64,000 nt of DNA from Phascolarctos cinereus (GCF_002099425.1 NW_018343955.1:14894001-14958000), one strand, 5' to 3'. Counted from the stretch's first letter, positions 35,493 through 47,000 are shown. Notes: a model not told the origin generated them from the sequence alone. Numbers and translations: made by a program.

Positions 35493-36152
35493 GTGAGTAT
35501 GTAGGCTTGTTGTCTGTTTGTTTGTTAAGTGAATGTCCACCTTCCTAATATCTGTCGACCCTCTCCTTCCCTCCTGTCCCTGTGTGAGCTCCTGTTACAT
35601 GAGCAGCCCTAATTCTAGTAGGATACACTTCTCTGGAAGTGCTCTGTTCTTCTACTAGCCTTGAAAGGAGGGCGAAAACAGTTTGTACTTGCACATTCAT
35701 TAAAAGCTACAACTGGGTTACTCAAACATCTTTGTGGTTCCCACACCATTCAGAGCTTCAGGTCAGGCTTAATAGAGATGTTAGATTTGGTCCCTACCAC
35801 CAAGTTTGAAATAAGCCTGTATGTCTGAAACAAATACAGAAGTGCAGAAAACCACCCTGTAGTAAATGAAAAATAATGTCAGTGCTGAATCCCATCACTA
35901 GGCACCGAGGGAGCAGAAAGGAAAGTGATATAAAGTTTTTCAGGGAAAGCACCTATATAAAATGATCTAAAATAGGTTGCCATGTAAATAAAGTATGTGG
36001 GAGGATGGGGGAGCAAAAGAAGGGAGATGTGGAGGGAGCAATGAAACTTGATAAATTAACTCATTACAGCTTTTAGTGAAATTAGAGCACTATGTATTTT
36101 GTAAGAAAACCTTTCCACGGGTATTGACCCCGGTAAACTATATTTCTTCAAG
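35493..36152 (+). other. EGFLAM: EGFLAM intron 2
   Basis: A short 660-bp intron bounded by gtgagt and ttcttcaag. No interspersed repeat is obvious in it, and the sequence looks unique. Phase 0 at both ends. Confidence 0.8.
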
Positions 36153-36236
36153 GTGTTTTACTCTGAGGCTGGGGAGGACAAACTCCCACACCAGATGTCA
36201 AAAGATGTGCCTCTCAGCGAGGACATGCTCAACATG
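36153..36236 (+). CDS. EGFLAM: EGFLAM exon, presumed exon 3: middle of FN3 domain 1
   Basis: This 84-nt exon is preceded by ttcttcaag and followed by the donor gtgagt, and is phase 0 at both ends. It encodes VFYSEAGEDKLPHQMSKDVP then LSEDMLNM. The human counterpart begins VFYSEVGADK and ends PLSRDIPTT, the same length with no gap. It continues directly from Gly-Tyr-Thr of the previous exon across a 660-bp intron. It covers the C' to E strand region of FN3-1. The stretch after VFYSE diverges faster than the strands on either side, as expected for a surface loop. Because both ends are phase 0, skipping or adding a phase-0 exon next to it keeps the frame. Confidence 0.9.
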
Positions 36237-36918
36237 GTGAGTATCCCCACAGCTGGCAACACCCCTTGAATATATAAACATCAGTGCCCAGGGGGACACT
36301 CTCGATAACTAGCAGCAGGAATTGGAATGTCTCTTATCCTTTAAGAAAGTATGCTTTTCTCAAATTTGCATGTTGGAGAGATGGGAGACTACCAGGTCAT
36401 GATGTTGTGTATCTCATCGGTCATCGTATCTGATATTTGGGCTGATTTTTCTTTCGCTCCTTAATTGTTTTCTTTGAAGGTTCAATCTGAAAGAGTGAGA
36501 TGGGGTTTCATTCTCTTTTATTTCCCAAGATGATAGTGATATAATGACAAAAGTCATCAATACAATGTCTTTTTTAAAATAAAATAACATTTGTGTCGTA
36601 TGTCTCCAAATATTCAGTCATTTGCAGAAAATATAGCAGTTTAAATTGTCCTATTCTCTTTTCCCACTCCTTTTTGTCAATTGTAATCATAAAGTTCAAT
36701 TTTGATCTCTTAGAACTAACTCCCAGAAAAGCTTTATAAATAAAAATGACAAATCTAAATATTCCCAACTTCCTGAAGAGACGCAATGAAGAGAACAATG
36801 TATTTTCAAGTATATAGTCCTACCTTTGATTTTTTTTTCCCTTTCTCATTATTCTCTCCATCCATTTTCTTACAGCTTTCTTCATTCTTTTTTTTTGTTT
36901 TGTTTTATTTTGTTTTTT

Positions 36919-37060
36919 GGGGAGGCTGAGGGAACTGAGGTTAAGTGACTTGCCCAGAGTCACACAGCTAGTAAGTGTTATGTGTCTGAGGTTGGATTTG
37001 AACTGAGGTCCTCCTGACTCCAGGATCAGTGTTCTATCTACTGTGCCACCTCATTGCCTC
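36919..37060 (-). repeat. tRNA-derived SINE in EGFLAM intron 3
   Basis: ggttaagtgacttgcccaga, gtcacacagctagtaagtgt and tactgtgccacctcattgcc. Target-site duplication cttcattctttt at 36880-36891 and 37061-37072. Confidence 0.92.
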
Positions 37061-37237
37061 CTTCATTCTTTTGTATGTTCTCACCTTTCCTCTTTGAGCA
37101 AATGTTTCTTCTTAGACATTTTCTTTCCTTTTTGCCCTAAATTTTAATTTTGGGGGGATGTACTTTGTTTTCTTATCAACTTCATTTCCAAACCTGTTCT
37201 CCCTCTCCCTACACAGCAAGCCATCCTTTATAATTTA

Positions 37238-37487
37238 TGTTCAACAGTTTCAGTCATGTCTGTTTCTTCGTGACTCCATTTGGAGTTTTCTTGGTAAAGA
37301 TACTGTGGTAGTTTGCCATTTCCTTCTCCAGCTCATTTTACAGATGAGGAACTGAGGCAAACAGGGTTAAGTGACTTGCCCAAGGTCACACAGTTAGTAA
37401 GTGTCTGAGGCTGGATTTGAACTCAGAAAGATGTGTCTTCCTGACTCCAGACTCAGCACTGTATTCATTGCACCACCTAGCTGCCCA
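37238..37487 (-). repeat. tRNA-derived SINE with RTE-like tail
   Basis: tttcagtcatgtctgtttct, gtagtttgccatttccttct, aggctggatttgaactcaga and ccacctagctgccc. Confidence 0.93.
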
Positions 37488-37593
37488 TCTTTTATAATAA
37501 ACAATTAAAAAGAATAAACAAAAGGCCACAGAAAAACTACCCAATGAACTTGGGAATATTTTGTATCCCCCTTTTCCCATTCTCAGGATTCTT

Positions 37594-37594
<1 letters not shown>

Positions 37595-37673
<79 letters not shown>

Positions 37674-37677
37674 TTCT

Positions 37678-37726
<49 letters not shown>
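37595..37726. repeat. (TC)n(AC)n microsatellite
   Basis: About 85 bp of tctctctctc, slightly interrupted near its end, followed by about 45 bp of acacacacac. It lies in EGFLAM intron 3. Confidence 0.97.
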
Positions 37727-37729
<3 letters not shown>

Positions 37730-38209
37730 TCCTGCTCCCTTCTGACTGAGACTGGGCAAAGGATTAGGATACTGGCCTGGAGGCCTTAAAGAGAAAACGT
37801 TCCTATTGTTGTCTCTCAACACAAAAGTTTCCTGCCAATTTTTGGTCTTTTTCCTCATCCTGCTAATGTCAACAACAAGCATTCATTGTGTGACTGACTC
37901 CTTTTGTTCCCAGTTTAGGGAACTAGTTTGGGGCTAATTGCTGGTGGGGGGGGGATATAAGGGAATGATATGATTGTGGTGCCTGCCTGTGAGCTGCCTA
38001 GAGCCTCATCGGAAAGAGAAAATATGAAGTAGAGAGCAGCATAGGTCTTTAAGGAATACTCATTAAATACTGAACCATATGCCATAGACTACAAACATTA
38101 TGGGAGCTTAGAGAAGGGAGGGGTTAATGTGGGCTGCCCTGATCAAGGAAGATTTTGTGGAAACAGGAACTTGACAGAGCATGAGGTGCTGACCTGAAGT
38201 TCAAATCTG

Positions 38210-38400
38210 GGCTAGATTTAGAGCTGGAAGGGACCTTGGAGTCCAATGAGCCCATTTTACAGATGAAGAAACGGATACACAAAAAGGTGATGTGACTTGT
38301 CCAGGGTCACAAAACTAGCAAATCTCTTAGTAGAGATTTAAACTCAGGTTTTCCCAACTCCTAATCCAGTGTCTCTACCAAACCACCTCACTGCCTTGCC
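38210..38400 (-). repeat. MIR-like CORE-SINE
   Basis: gatttagagctggaagggac, cccattttacagatgaagaa and acttgtccagggtcacaaaa. Confidence 0.7.
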
Positions 38401-38880
38401 ACATTGCCTAGATACTACCTGTGAGGCTTTGGGCAAGTCACTTAATTGCTCTAGGCTTCAGTTTCCTCTGTGGTCATATATTTGGAGCTCATATAGTCAA
38501 ACCACAGCATTTTACAGAGAGGGAAATTAAGGCACAGAAAGATTACCCAAGGTCAGACAGACAGCAATGTCTAAAATGGAGATAATAATACTTATACTTT
38601 GTAAACTTTAGAACTCTATATAAATGTGGTATCATAGCATTTGGCTTTCAGGATGGTATAAGAAGGGCATCCCTTCCTATAAGGAAGGCTCAGTGGTAAG
38701 AAAGGGCGAGAGTGAGCTACAAGATTGTGAGGAGGGTGTCTGGACTGACTCTTCTGTAGGAGTAATGTGAGTTTCCAGCTTTGGCCTGGGCACTAGCATA
38801 GTTGGTTTGCAGACTGACCTTGAGGCTTTCCATGTCCCATCATCCTTCATGCTGTTGTTTCTTTTCTTTCCCCTCTACAG

Positions 38881-38907
38881 GGTCAACTTGATGACCAGGC
38901 AGCTTTT
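38881..38907 (+). other. Candidate 27-nt microexon in EGFLAM intron 3
   Basis: A long pyrimidine tract (gttgtttcttttctttcccc) leads to ctctacag, then 27 nt, then a consensus donor gtaagt. The 27 nt read GQLDDQAAF without a stop in the phase-0 frame shared by the flanking exons, so inclusion would insert nine residues between Asn-Met and Glu-Ile-Val. Human pikachurin as I recall it aligns across this junction with no gap, so the segment is either lineage-specific, alternatively spliced or a fortuitous pair of splice sites. Only transcript data can decide. Confidence 0.3.
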
Positions 38908-39594
38908 GTAAGTATGCTCTAAATGCTAATATATCCATGATGCAACTCTACGAGTGTAGGTGGTCTCTTCTCTTCAAAATATTGAAGTTGGCAGACACCC
39001 TTTTGATATTTATTAATCAGAAGGACCAACCAGACAGTGAATATTGCTAGTGAGAGCAGAGACCGTGGAGTGTACAAGGTGAATTTTTAATCATTAAAAA
39101 AATAAGCCTCTCTTAGCCTTGCTGTGTAATGCTTCAGCTCACATGGCAATAGAAGCATAAGAGGCCCATTTTTTAAAAAAGATTGAAATAATTTAATCTC
39201 TGTCTCAAGGCCAGGTGAAATAGGTTGAAAGAGAAAAATATTTAAACTGGTAAAGTGTCATGATTTTTTTAATCTTTCCCTTCCTTTCCTTTCTCTCACT
39301 GCCCCTGAACTTTTGCTGCACACAGTCTCAATTACTTCAGACATTTCTGCAGGAAATTCAATTCAACCAAACAAGAGTTGATTTTTGAAACTAGGTCTTA
39401 TAGTCTGCCTACTGCAAAAGAAGAATTTAAGATAAAAATGGTGTGTTTGATTTTTTTGATACAGTGCCAAACAATGAACAGGATTGACAATCAGTTGGTC
39501 AGGCTCACTTCATAAAATGGCCATTATAACTTGACTTCTTGTTTGGAGTTCAGATCCATTGTGTCATGATCCATGCACAGGCATTCACTGTGTG

Positions 39595-39720
39595 GAAAGA
39601 GCACTAGATTTTGAGTCAGTGAATGTAAGTTCCGTTCCTGCCTCCGTCATTTCCTATATGACCTTGGAAAAGGTAATTAACTTTTCTGAGCCTCAGTTTC
39701 CCAGTCTGCAAAATGAGTGG
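39595..39720 (+). repeat. MIR-like CORE-SINE
   Basis: gagcactagattttgagtca, ctatatgaccttggaaaagg and gcctcagtttcccagtctgc. Confidence 0.7.
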
Positions 39721-39729
39721 CTTGAACTT

Positions 39730-39972
39730 TGTTATTGTTGTTCAGTTATTTCAGTCATGTCTGGTTCTTTGTGATCCCATTTGGGGTTTTCTTGGCAAAG
39801 ATACCAAAGTGGTTTGCCATTTCCTTCTGCAGCTCATTTTACAGGTGGGGAAACTGAGGCAAACAGGGTTAAGCCACTTGCCCAGGGTCACACAGCTGGT
39901 CAGTGTCTGAGGCTGGATTTGAACTCAGGAAAATGAATCTTCCTGATTCCAGGCCTGGCATTCTATCCACCG
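39730..39972 (-). repeat. tRNA-derived SINE with RTE-like tail, head truncated
   Basis: gtcatgtctggttctttgtg, tttcttggcaaagataccaa and cccagggtcacacagctggt. The head stops at ttctatccacc. Confidence 0.9.
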
Positions 39973-40170
39973 TAAGAAGACTGGAAAGGTAGGAAGGGAC
40001 CAGGTTGGGAAAGGCTTTAAGGGCCAATCACAGAACTCACTACTTAATCCTGGAAGTAATAGGGAGTCACTGGAGTTTCGAGGAGAGGAAGACTTTGGTC
40101 ACTTTGGCAACTGAGTTGGATTGGAGTGAGTGACAGCTGAAGCAGGGAGACCAGCCAGAAAGTCTGTTTT
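39973..40170 (-). repeat. L2 LINE internal fragment
   Basis: gaaaggctttaagggccaat, taatagggagtcactggagt and gcagggagaccagccagaaa match the antisense L2 region. Confidence 0.55.
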
Positions 40171-40544
40171 TGTTGTAATAAATATCTTCACAGGTCATCT
40201 ACGTGACCGGAAGAAGAGCCAAGAGACAACTTGTGGCTTCCTTTCCATGGTCACGTAGCGTGGATCCCACTGGGGTAGAAAAGCTGAGCAGCAAGGAAGT
40301 GGATAGCTATTTGGTGCAGAAGAGTAGCAGTTTCCATTCAGGTCCCACAAGCAAAACACTCTTGAATGGATTTTCTTGTCCTGTCACTCACAGCAAAATA
40401 AGGGGACTTTGGATCTGCTAACTGTAGCTCAGAGAACTGTACACACAGAAGGATAACACATAATTAAGACGTAATCCATGCTTTTGCAGGGTTTACAACT
40501 CAGCAAGGGATGGGGGCAGGAACATTAATTTCAGACCACTGTAA

Positions 40545-40800
40545 CAGACACTTATCCACTTATCATCTACCAGGTGTTAAGGTATGAAAATGGAGAAAAA
40601 TGTAGTCCCTACCCTCAAGGAGCTTACATTCTACCCTTTTTTGGGGGTGGGTGGGGAACAGGCATTCAGGATTAAGTGACTTATTAGTCACACAGCTAGT
40701 AAATGTCTGAGGCTGGATTTAAGCTCAGGTCCTCCTGATTCCGGAGCTGGAGCTCTATCCATTGTACCACTTAGCTGCCCCTACATTCTAATTTTAAATA
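40545..40800 (-). repeat. L2-like LINE end interrupted by SINE
   Basis: L2 part: ctaccaggtgttaaggtatg and ccctcaaggagcttacattc. An antisense SINE follows at 40636-40782 (gtcacacagctagtaaatgt to ccacttagctgccc), with tacattcta on both sides as likely target-site duplication. Confidence 0.8.
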
Positions 40801-41284
40801 TTGTGGAATAAAATCTGACCAACATGTTAAAAAGGTAGAATGACATTTGCCAAATGAATCGATTAGTTCAACTCATGAGGGAAAGTAAAGCAGCTGCTTA
40901 AAAGGAAGTCTGTCTTGTATTTAGCCTGAAACATCTGCCTCCTTGACTTTAGATTAGAGCACAGGCATTTAAAAGGCTGTTTTAGAGATCTTGAGTGTTT
41001 GTGGTCACTCACTCAGAGTGCTGTGTGGGCATTTGTTCTCCTCGAATGAAGAGGACAGTGGCCTGGTTGTCGGAAGTGCCCCGACACCCCTGAGGAGCAC
41101 TTCCAGAAAAGAGGATGGTGTTGTGGAGAATCTATTCAGTGCCAAAGGTACATGTAAGAGGTTAGCATAGCTATGAGGGCCTCAGTTCAGGGGGGTTCCA
41201 GGGAGAAACCAGTGGTTACCTGGGGTCCTCATATAGAATTCTCATCCTTTCATGAATCTGCAGGAAATACCATAGCCTATTCTC

Positions 41285-41740
41285 ATGCTTGATTTCTCCC
41301 TGCCTTCCCCTCCCCTCCCCTCCTTTTTCCTCCCCTTTCTTCTCCTCTCCTCCCTTCTCTTCTTCTCCCTTCTCCTACCCTCCCCACCCCTTTCCTTCCT
41401 TCTCCTCCCCTTCCCTCCTCCTTTCCCTCTCCTCCTCTTTCTTCTCCTTTCCTCCCCTCCCTTCCCTCCCTTCTCTTTCCCTCTCCTTTCCTCCCCTTCC
41501 CTTCCTCCCCTTCGCTTCCTCCCCTGCTTTCATCTTTCCTCCCCTCCCCTTTCCTTCCCTCCTTCCCTTCCTCCCTCCCTTCCTCACCTTCCTCCCCTCT
41601 GCTTTTCTCCCTTCTCCTCTTGTCCCCTTCCCTCCCTTGCCCTCCTCTCTCCTTCCCTGCTTTCTCTTCTCCTCTCTTCTCCCCTCCTCTCATCTCTCCT
41701 CCCTTCTCTTCTCTTTTCCTCTCCTTTCCTCTCTGTTGGT
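41285..41740. repeat. 450-bp pyrimidine-only tract
   Basis: An almost uninterrupted C/T plus strand of cctcccctccc and ctcctctcctc units with no fixed period. Open frames on both strands here are translations of the tract. Confidence 0.95.
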
Positions 41741-43000
41741 CTCCTATTGCAATGACTTTTCGGTACTTTTCTGACAAAATACTCCCCAAAGTACAAATTA
41801 TATAATCATGTGATAAATATTGTCTTGGAAATTTGTGCTATATGTCTGTTCTTTGTTCTCAAAATCTTGGATTCTGGTGTCTATCTCAGACTGATTACTT
41901 GCCCCCACTCCAGGTTTCTTTTGCATAAATAGAGAAAATTGGAGCAGTGGATCATAATGTTTGGAGCAGGAAGGACCTTGGATCATCTGATATAATCTTC
42001 TAATTTAACAGATGAGGAAACTGAGGCCTAGAGACATTAAAAAATATTGTTCAATTATCATTTAAGGAAATTTTAGGAGAAAAAAATAACCTTTGGAACT
42101 CACTCTAAGCATTTTAAAGAACTTCTACGAAAAAGTAAACTGGTATTATTTTATTATAGCAAAGCCACATCTTGGGTGGGAAAAAAAATTTGTTGAAGGT
42201 GACCTCAGTCTTAGCTCCTGTGTAAAATCCCAGTGATGTATTTTTTTCTTCATTCTATTCTTCAAGACAAAACAAAGGCTATATAGACAACAAGGTCATA
42301 GGTAGAAACAAGACAGAAAGAAATAGCTTAGCTTGTTTTGAAATTTTTATTCCATTAAAAAAATTTTTTCTACTTAAAAACAAAAACAAAACCTTTACCT
42401 TTATCTAGGCTGGTGCAACTCTGAAATAATGAATAATGGACAGTTAGGTACCCAGGATTAGTCTGATATTTCATCAAGGAATTAAGATTTATCACTCCAG
42501 TAATGAAGTCAGCTAGATGAGAGGAGGGATATTAGAGAAGGAAATGAGCAATTAGATGACCAAATTCTACTCCTTACTCGACCTCCTCCGAGTCAGAGAC
42601 TGTTTTCTTCTAATCTAGAGTTTAGTTTACTACCTTGAACATAGTAGGCACTTAATGAATATCGAATTGAATTAAATTGAAATGCCAGGCCCCCAGCATA
42701 GGAAAATAAATGGACTTTGCCTCCAAAACTGATGGAGTTAAGTAAAAAACAGCTAACTCCCCATGCAGAGAGAGAATTTGTTTTTGGTTTTTTTTTTAAA
42801 TCCTATATGACAGCCTTCTGGATGTAAAGATTTCCCTAATTTTTTAAAAGTAAAAACCTTATCTTTTTGATTTGTAAACTTGAGTAGACCCAGGGCAATT
42901 TGATCTTGAAGGCTCTTAGTAAATATTTTTGGTGATTTGCACATTTCTTAGTCTTTTCCACCCATGTATCAGACAGCTTTACACTCAGGCAGAGTGTTTA

Positions 43001-43079
43001 ATGTTAACGTTTGGTACATACTGGCTGAACTCTAATTTACGGCTTATAATGATTTTTGCAGACCACATCTTTAATTCAT
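43001..43079 (+). repeat. 79-bp segment, copy 1 of a close direct repeat
   Basis: Begins atgttaacgtttggtacata and ends ttaattcat. It matches 45141-45219 at 75 of 79 positions. Confidence 0.9.
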
Positions 43080-43635
43080 ATGGTTTTATGATTTTAGGAG
43101 AGAAGGAACATGAAACAGACTGCTTTGAAATATTTTAGTTGGTCTAGAAGAGAAATTCTATTTGCATTAGGAGTTTCAGAGGTTGGAAAGGAAGGGCTGG
43201 AAAAGGACATATAACCCTCTAGCCTTTTGCCCTCCTTAACTCGAAATGGAGAAATGGATGGATTATAGGACTGTTGTAAGTGATACCAGGAGATGGGATT
43301 CAGAGGGAAGAGGATGAAAAGCAGCAGAAGAAGACATGAGCTGCATAGAGGTGGTTTCCCCTTGCTCCCGAAATGCCTGTGAGACATAGGGGTAGTTAGA
43401 AAACCCTGGCTACTTATCAAAGATAACTTTATTTCCTCATCTTGCCACCATGACTCCTGTTATTTCTTGCTTTGGATTATATGGAATAATATTATTTGAA
43501 TGGGTTCAACTTTGTCTCTTCCAAGCATAGCTTGTAAAAATCAGTGTCAAGTTCAGGGAACAGGAGAAGTGTAGTTTAGCCGGAAAAGTTTATGAAGGAA
43601 AGTAATAGGGAATAAGGCTGCAAAGGGAGGTAAGA

Positions 43636-44080
43636 TCAATCAATAAACATGTATTAAGTACCTCCTATGCATCAGGCACTGGTAAGCTCTGGGGATACAA
43701 AAAAGAGGCAAAAGATAGTCTGTGCCCTCTAGGAAGCTGAGACAAAATGTGAACAAACATGTACAAAGCAATCCACATATGGGAGAAATAAGGAATAATT
43801 AAAATTGAGAGGGGTTGGGAAAGGCTTCCTGTAAAAGATGGGATTTTAGTTGGGACTTAAAAGAAGCCAGGGAAATAAGCAGGCAGAGTTGAGGAGGGGG
43901 AGGGTTCCAGGCATGGAGGACAGCCAGAGTGTCTTGTTCATAGAACAGCCAGGCGGCCAGTGTTGCTGGACTGATGAGTACGTGGCAGGGTAAGAGGGGG
44001 CTAACAGAGCATTTCATATTTGATCGTGGAGGCAAAAGGGAACCCCTGGAGTTTACCGAGTAGAGGGGGTGACAGGTTGA
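43636..44080 (-). repeat. L2-like LINE 3' end
   Basis: caataaacatgtattaagta, ctcctatgcatcaggcactg, ttgggaaaggcttcctgtaa and ggggtgacaggttgaacctg. Confidence 0.75.
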
Positions 44081-44239
44081 ACCTGCACTTTAGGAAAAGC
44101 ACTTTTTTAGCCTAATGGAGGATAGATTGGGGTGGGGAGACATGAGGCAGGCATGATGAGGGCCTGTAGCAGAGGGGTGGGGGTGGGGGTGGCAGTGTCA
44201 GAGGAGAGAAAGGGGCTTGTTCATGGAATGTTGCAAAAT

Positions 44240-44345
44240 TTAGTGACAGTGCAAAGAGCTCTGATTTTGGAGTCAAAGGAGCCAGGTTGGAAACCTAATT
44301 TTCTGCCACTTATTATCTATGTGACCTGAATGCTTGCTCTCCTCC
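44240..44345 (+). repeat. MIR-like CORE-SINE fragment
   Basis: gagctctgattttggagtca, aaggagccaggttggaaacc and ttatctatgtgacctg. Confidence 0.55.
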
Positions 44346-44398
44346 AGGCCAAGAAGTAGCTGAATTGGTAGCAAAGTTCTGTATGTGCAGGAGGAGCT

Positions 44399-44636
44399 CT
44401 CTCTCCTCTCTCTCTCTCTCTCTCTGTGTGTATATATATATATGTAGGTATGTGTGTGTATGTGTTTGTATATGTGTATTCATGTGTATATATATTTGTG
44501 TATGTATATACACACACACACACACACACTCACACATGCACACACAGAGCTAGTAAGTATCTGAGGCTGGATTTGAACTCAGGTCTTTCTGACTCCAGTC
44601 TCAATACTGTATCCACTGTGCCACCTAGCTGCCCTG
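44399..44636 (-). repeat. Microsatellite block fused to a truncated SINE
   Basis: (TC)n, TGTATATA-type and (AC)n repeats at 44399-44546 run directly into SINE sequence gagctagtaagtatctgagg to ccacctagctgccc. The junction falls at the SINE phrase cacacagctagtaag. Confidence 0.88.
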
Positions 44637-44796
44637 TGGTAATTCATTTGGTACCTGGTGGATAATTTTTGCTCTTCAAATGAGTAGAGAACTAAAGACA
44701 CACTTCAGAGAGGCAGAAGGAATTGTAGAAAACACAAAAGGGGGCTTGAGTTTTGGCAAAACAAAGAATCATAGAATAATAAGATGTTGGTTTGAA

Positions 44797-44936
44797 AGTG
44801 CAGTGAATAGAGCGCCAGGACTGGAGTCAGGAAGACCTGAGTTCAAGTCTGGCCTCAGACCAGATACTTGACATTTACTAGCTGTGTGACCCTGGGCTAG
44901 TCACTTAATCCCAATTGCCTCACAAAAAAAACCCCC
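44797..44936 (+). repeat. tRNA-derived SINE
   Basis: gcagtgaatagagcgccagg, gaagacctgagttcaagtct, ctagctgtgtgaccctgggc and cctcacaaaaaaaa. Confidence 0.9.
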
Positions 44937-45140
44937 ATCTATTCCAAACTATACATGACCAAGAATCTACTCTCTAGTATACCTAATAAGTCCTCCTATC
45001 TTGGCTTGAATATCACCAGTGAGAGTGACCCACTCCCTCCTGTCACAATCTATTATCCCTTTGTTTAACTCTAATTGTCTAGGGAGATTTTCCTTATGTG
45101 GACCCTAAATCTTCTCTGCAGCTGCTGCCCAACAGTCTTT

Positions 45141-45219
45141 ATGTTAACATTTGGTACATACTGGCTGAACTCTAATTTACAGCTTATAATGATTTTTACA
45201 GACCACATATTTAATTCAT
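45141..45219 (+). repeat. 79-bp segment, copy 2 of a close direct repeat
   Basis: Begins atgttaacatttggtacata. It differs from 43001-43079 at four positions, two of which are CpG in copy 1 and CpA here. Confidence 0.9.
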
Positions 45220-45749
45220 TTGTTTACTAGCTGTATGACTAAAGAGACCAAAGAGACCTTTGATCCTCAACCTAGTTCTAAATAAGAGGTCTTCACTTAA
45301 TTAAAGAATAGGAAGTCTGCAGTTGACCAGCCAAGAGAGCTGCAGTCGAACAGAAAAACGATGGAGGAACAATGGTGTCCGGAGTCTCGGCCCTGTGGCA
45401 CCTTCAAGAATGAGGTCAAAAAGACCTCTTATTCCCAACCTGGAGTCAAGAGGTCCTAAAATACATACGCCAATCCATATTTTCTTAGTTAATAGACATG
45501 AATAATAAAACCACGCTCTTGCCATGGGGGAAGCCCATTGATTTTATTGAATTTTATTTTAAAAGGGCCCTTATGGTCAAAAAAGTAGGGAACCACTATA
45601 GTAGGTACTGGCCTGGGAGCTCACCTTTAACAAGGCTAGTCCTAGCCTTAATTATTAGCTAAGGCAATATGCTTGAGGGAAATTGAACTGGAATGAGAGA
45701 AATAAATTGGGGAGTGTAGCCACATTAGCATCCTAGAAGAGCCAAGGAC

Positions 45750-45865
45750 TACAAAGTCATAAGATGATGGACTCAAAGCTGGAAGGGATCTTGGAGGCCT
45801 TCTAACCCAGCTCCATATCTGACAGATGAAGAAAGGGAGCCCCAGGTTGTTACTCATATTAATAC
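45750..45865 (-). repeat. MIR-like CORE-SINE fragment
   Basis: ctggaagggatcttggaggc and cagatgaagaaagggagccc. Confidence 0.6.
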
Positions 45866-46044
45866 ACAAAGCCCAGGAATCTTTGAGGCTTAGTTAGGGA
45901 AGTGTCTTCCTCTATTAGAATTTCATAAAAAGTGTTGAAGCAAGGCTAAGAAATACAAGCTATTATAAAAAGGCCAGTCATTCTTTTTCTAGACATTCAT
46001 TACCTTAGACCAAGAAATTTGTGCTCTGTAAGAGTGTAGAGCTT

Positions 46045-46215
46045 TAGAAGCAGAATATTGAGAGCCAGAGTCAACCTTAAAGATCACCTCCTCCAACCTT
46101 TTCATTTTACAGATCAGGAAAATGAAACCCAGAGAGATGAAGTGATTTACTCAGTAGTAAGTGGCAGGACAGGATTCAGACCCAGATCTCCTGGCCCAGA
46201 TTTTCACTAGAATAT
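46045..46215 (-). repeat. MIR-like CORE-SINE
   Basis: cttttcattttacagatcag, cagagagatgaagtgattta and cagacccagatctcctggcc. Confidence 0.65.
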
Positions 46216-46579
46216 AGTGGCTCATGTCTATACTTTAGCATTTTCTTTCTTTTTTCTTCCACTCAGTATCCTAAATAAGCTCCTCTTGGAAGAATCCAAA
46301 TTTATCTTGGTTGAATTGGGGGAAAATAATTTTGTCCACACCTAGGCTAGATTAGAGATGAGAATCACAATGTCCCTAGAAGTGAGGTATTAGGGTGATG
46401 AGGGTAATCTCAGGCTCTTGAATGATGCTGGTGAAGCTGGGGCTACTAGATTTCACTAATGGAATCCAGGATCATAGCATCATCATAGGCTCATAGATTT
46501 TTAGAGCTAAAAGGGACCTGGAAGGTAATCTTGTCCAACCTCCTCATTTTATAGATGAGAAAACTGAAGAGAGATTTCC

Positions 46580-47000
46580 AGCAGGGGTTTTCAACTTGGG
46601 GCCCAAGAACTTATGGGTTTTTTAAATATAGGTTTTGATGACTTTATTTCAATACAATTGGTTTCCATTGGAATCTTATATGTCGTTGTTTAGTAGATTA
46701 GTTACATCTGACTCTTTGTGACCCATCTGGTGTTTTCTTGGCAAAAATACTGGAATGGTTTGCCATTTCCTTCTCCAGATCATTTTACAGATGAGGAAAC
46801 TGAGGTAAACAAGGTTAAGTGACTTGCCCAAGGTCACATAGCTAGGAAGTGTCTGAGGCCAGATTTGAACGCAGGTCTTTCTGACCCAGGCCAGCACTCT
46901 GTCCCTTGTGCATCATATTTCACGTATTTTTTAAATGCACAGTGGTTCCTAGGCTTCACTAGACTTCCAGATTGCCATGACACAGAAAAAATCAAGAATT
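46580..47000. repeat. hAT-like MITE split by a SINE
   Basis: Left part 46580-46685 (gggttttcaacttggggccc, aatacaattggtttccattg) and right part 46906-47000 (ggcttcactagacttccaga, cacagaaaaaatcaagaatt) flank an antisense RTE-tailed SINE at 46686-46905 (actctttgtgacccatctgg to tctgtccc). Confidence 0.75.

Noticed and set aside
37386-37882. Arg-Glu and Cys-Val repeat frames
   Set aside because: Translations of (TC)n(AC)n.
41283-41789. Glu/Gly/Arg-rich and Ser/Pro/Leu-rich frames up to 168 codons
   Set aside because: They are translations of the pyrimidine tract on either strand.
45226-45550. Slightly CpG-richer segment with aataaaa near 45505
   Set aside because: Considered as an old element end or a processed transcript, but no terminal repeats, coding motif or family match was visible.
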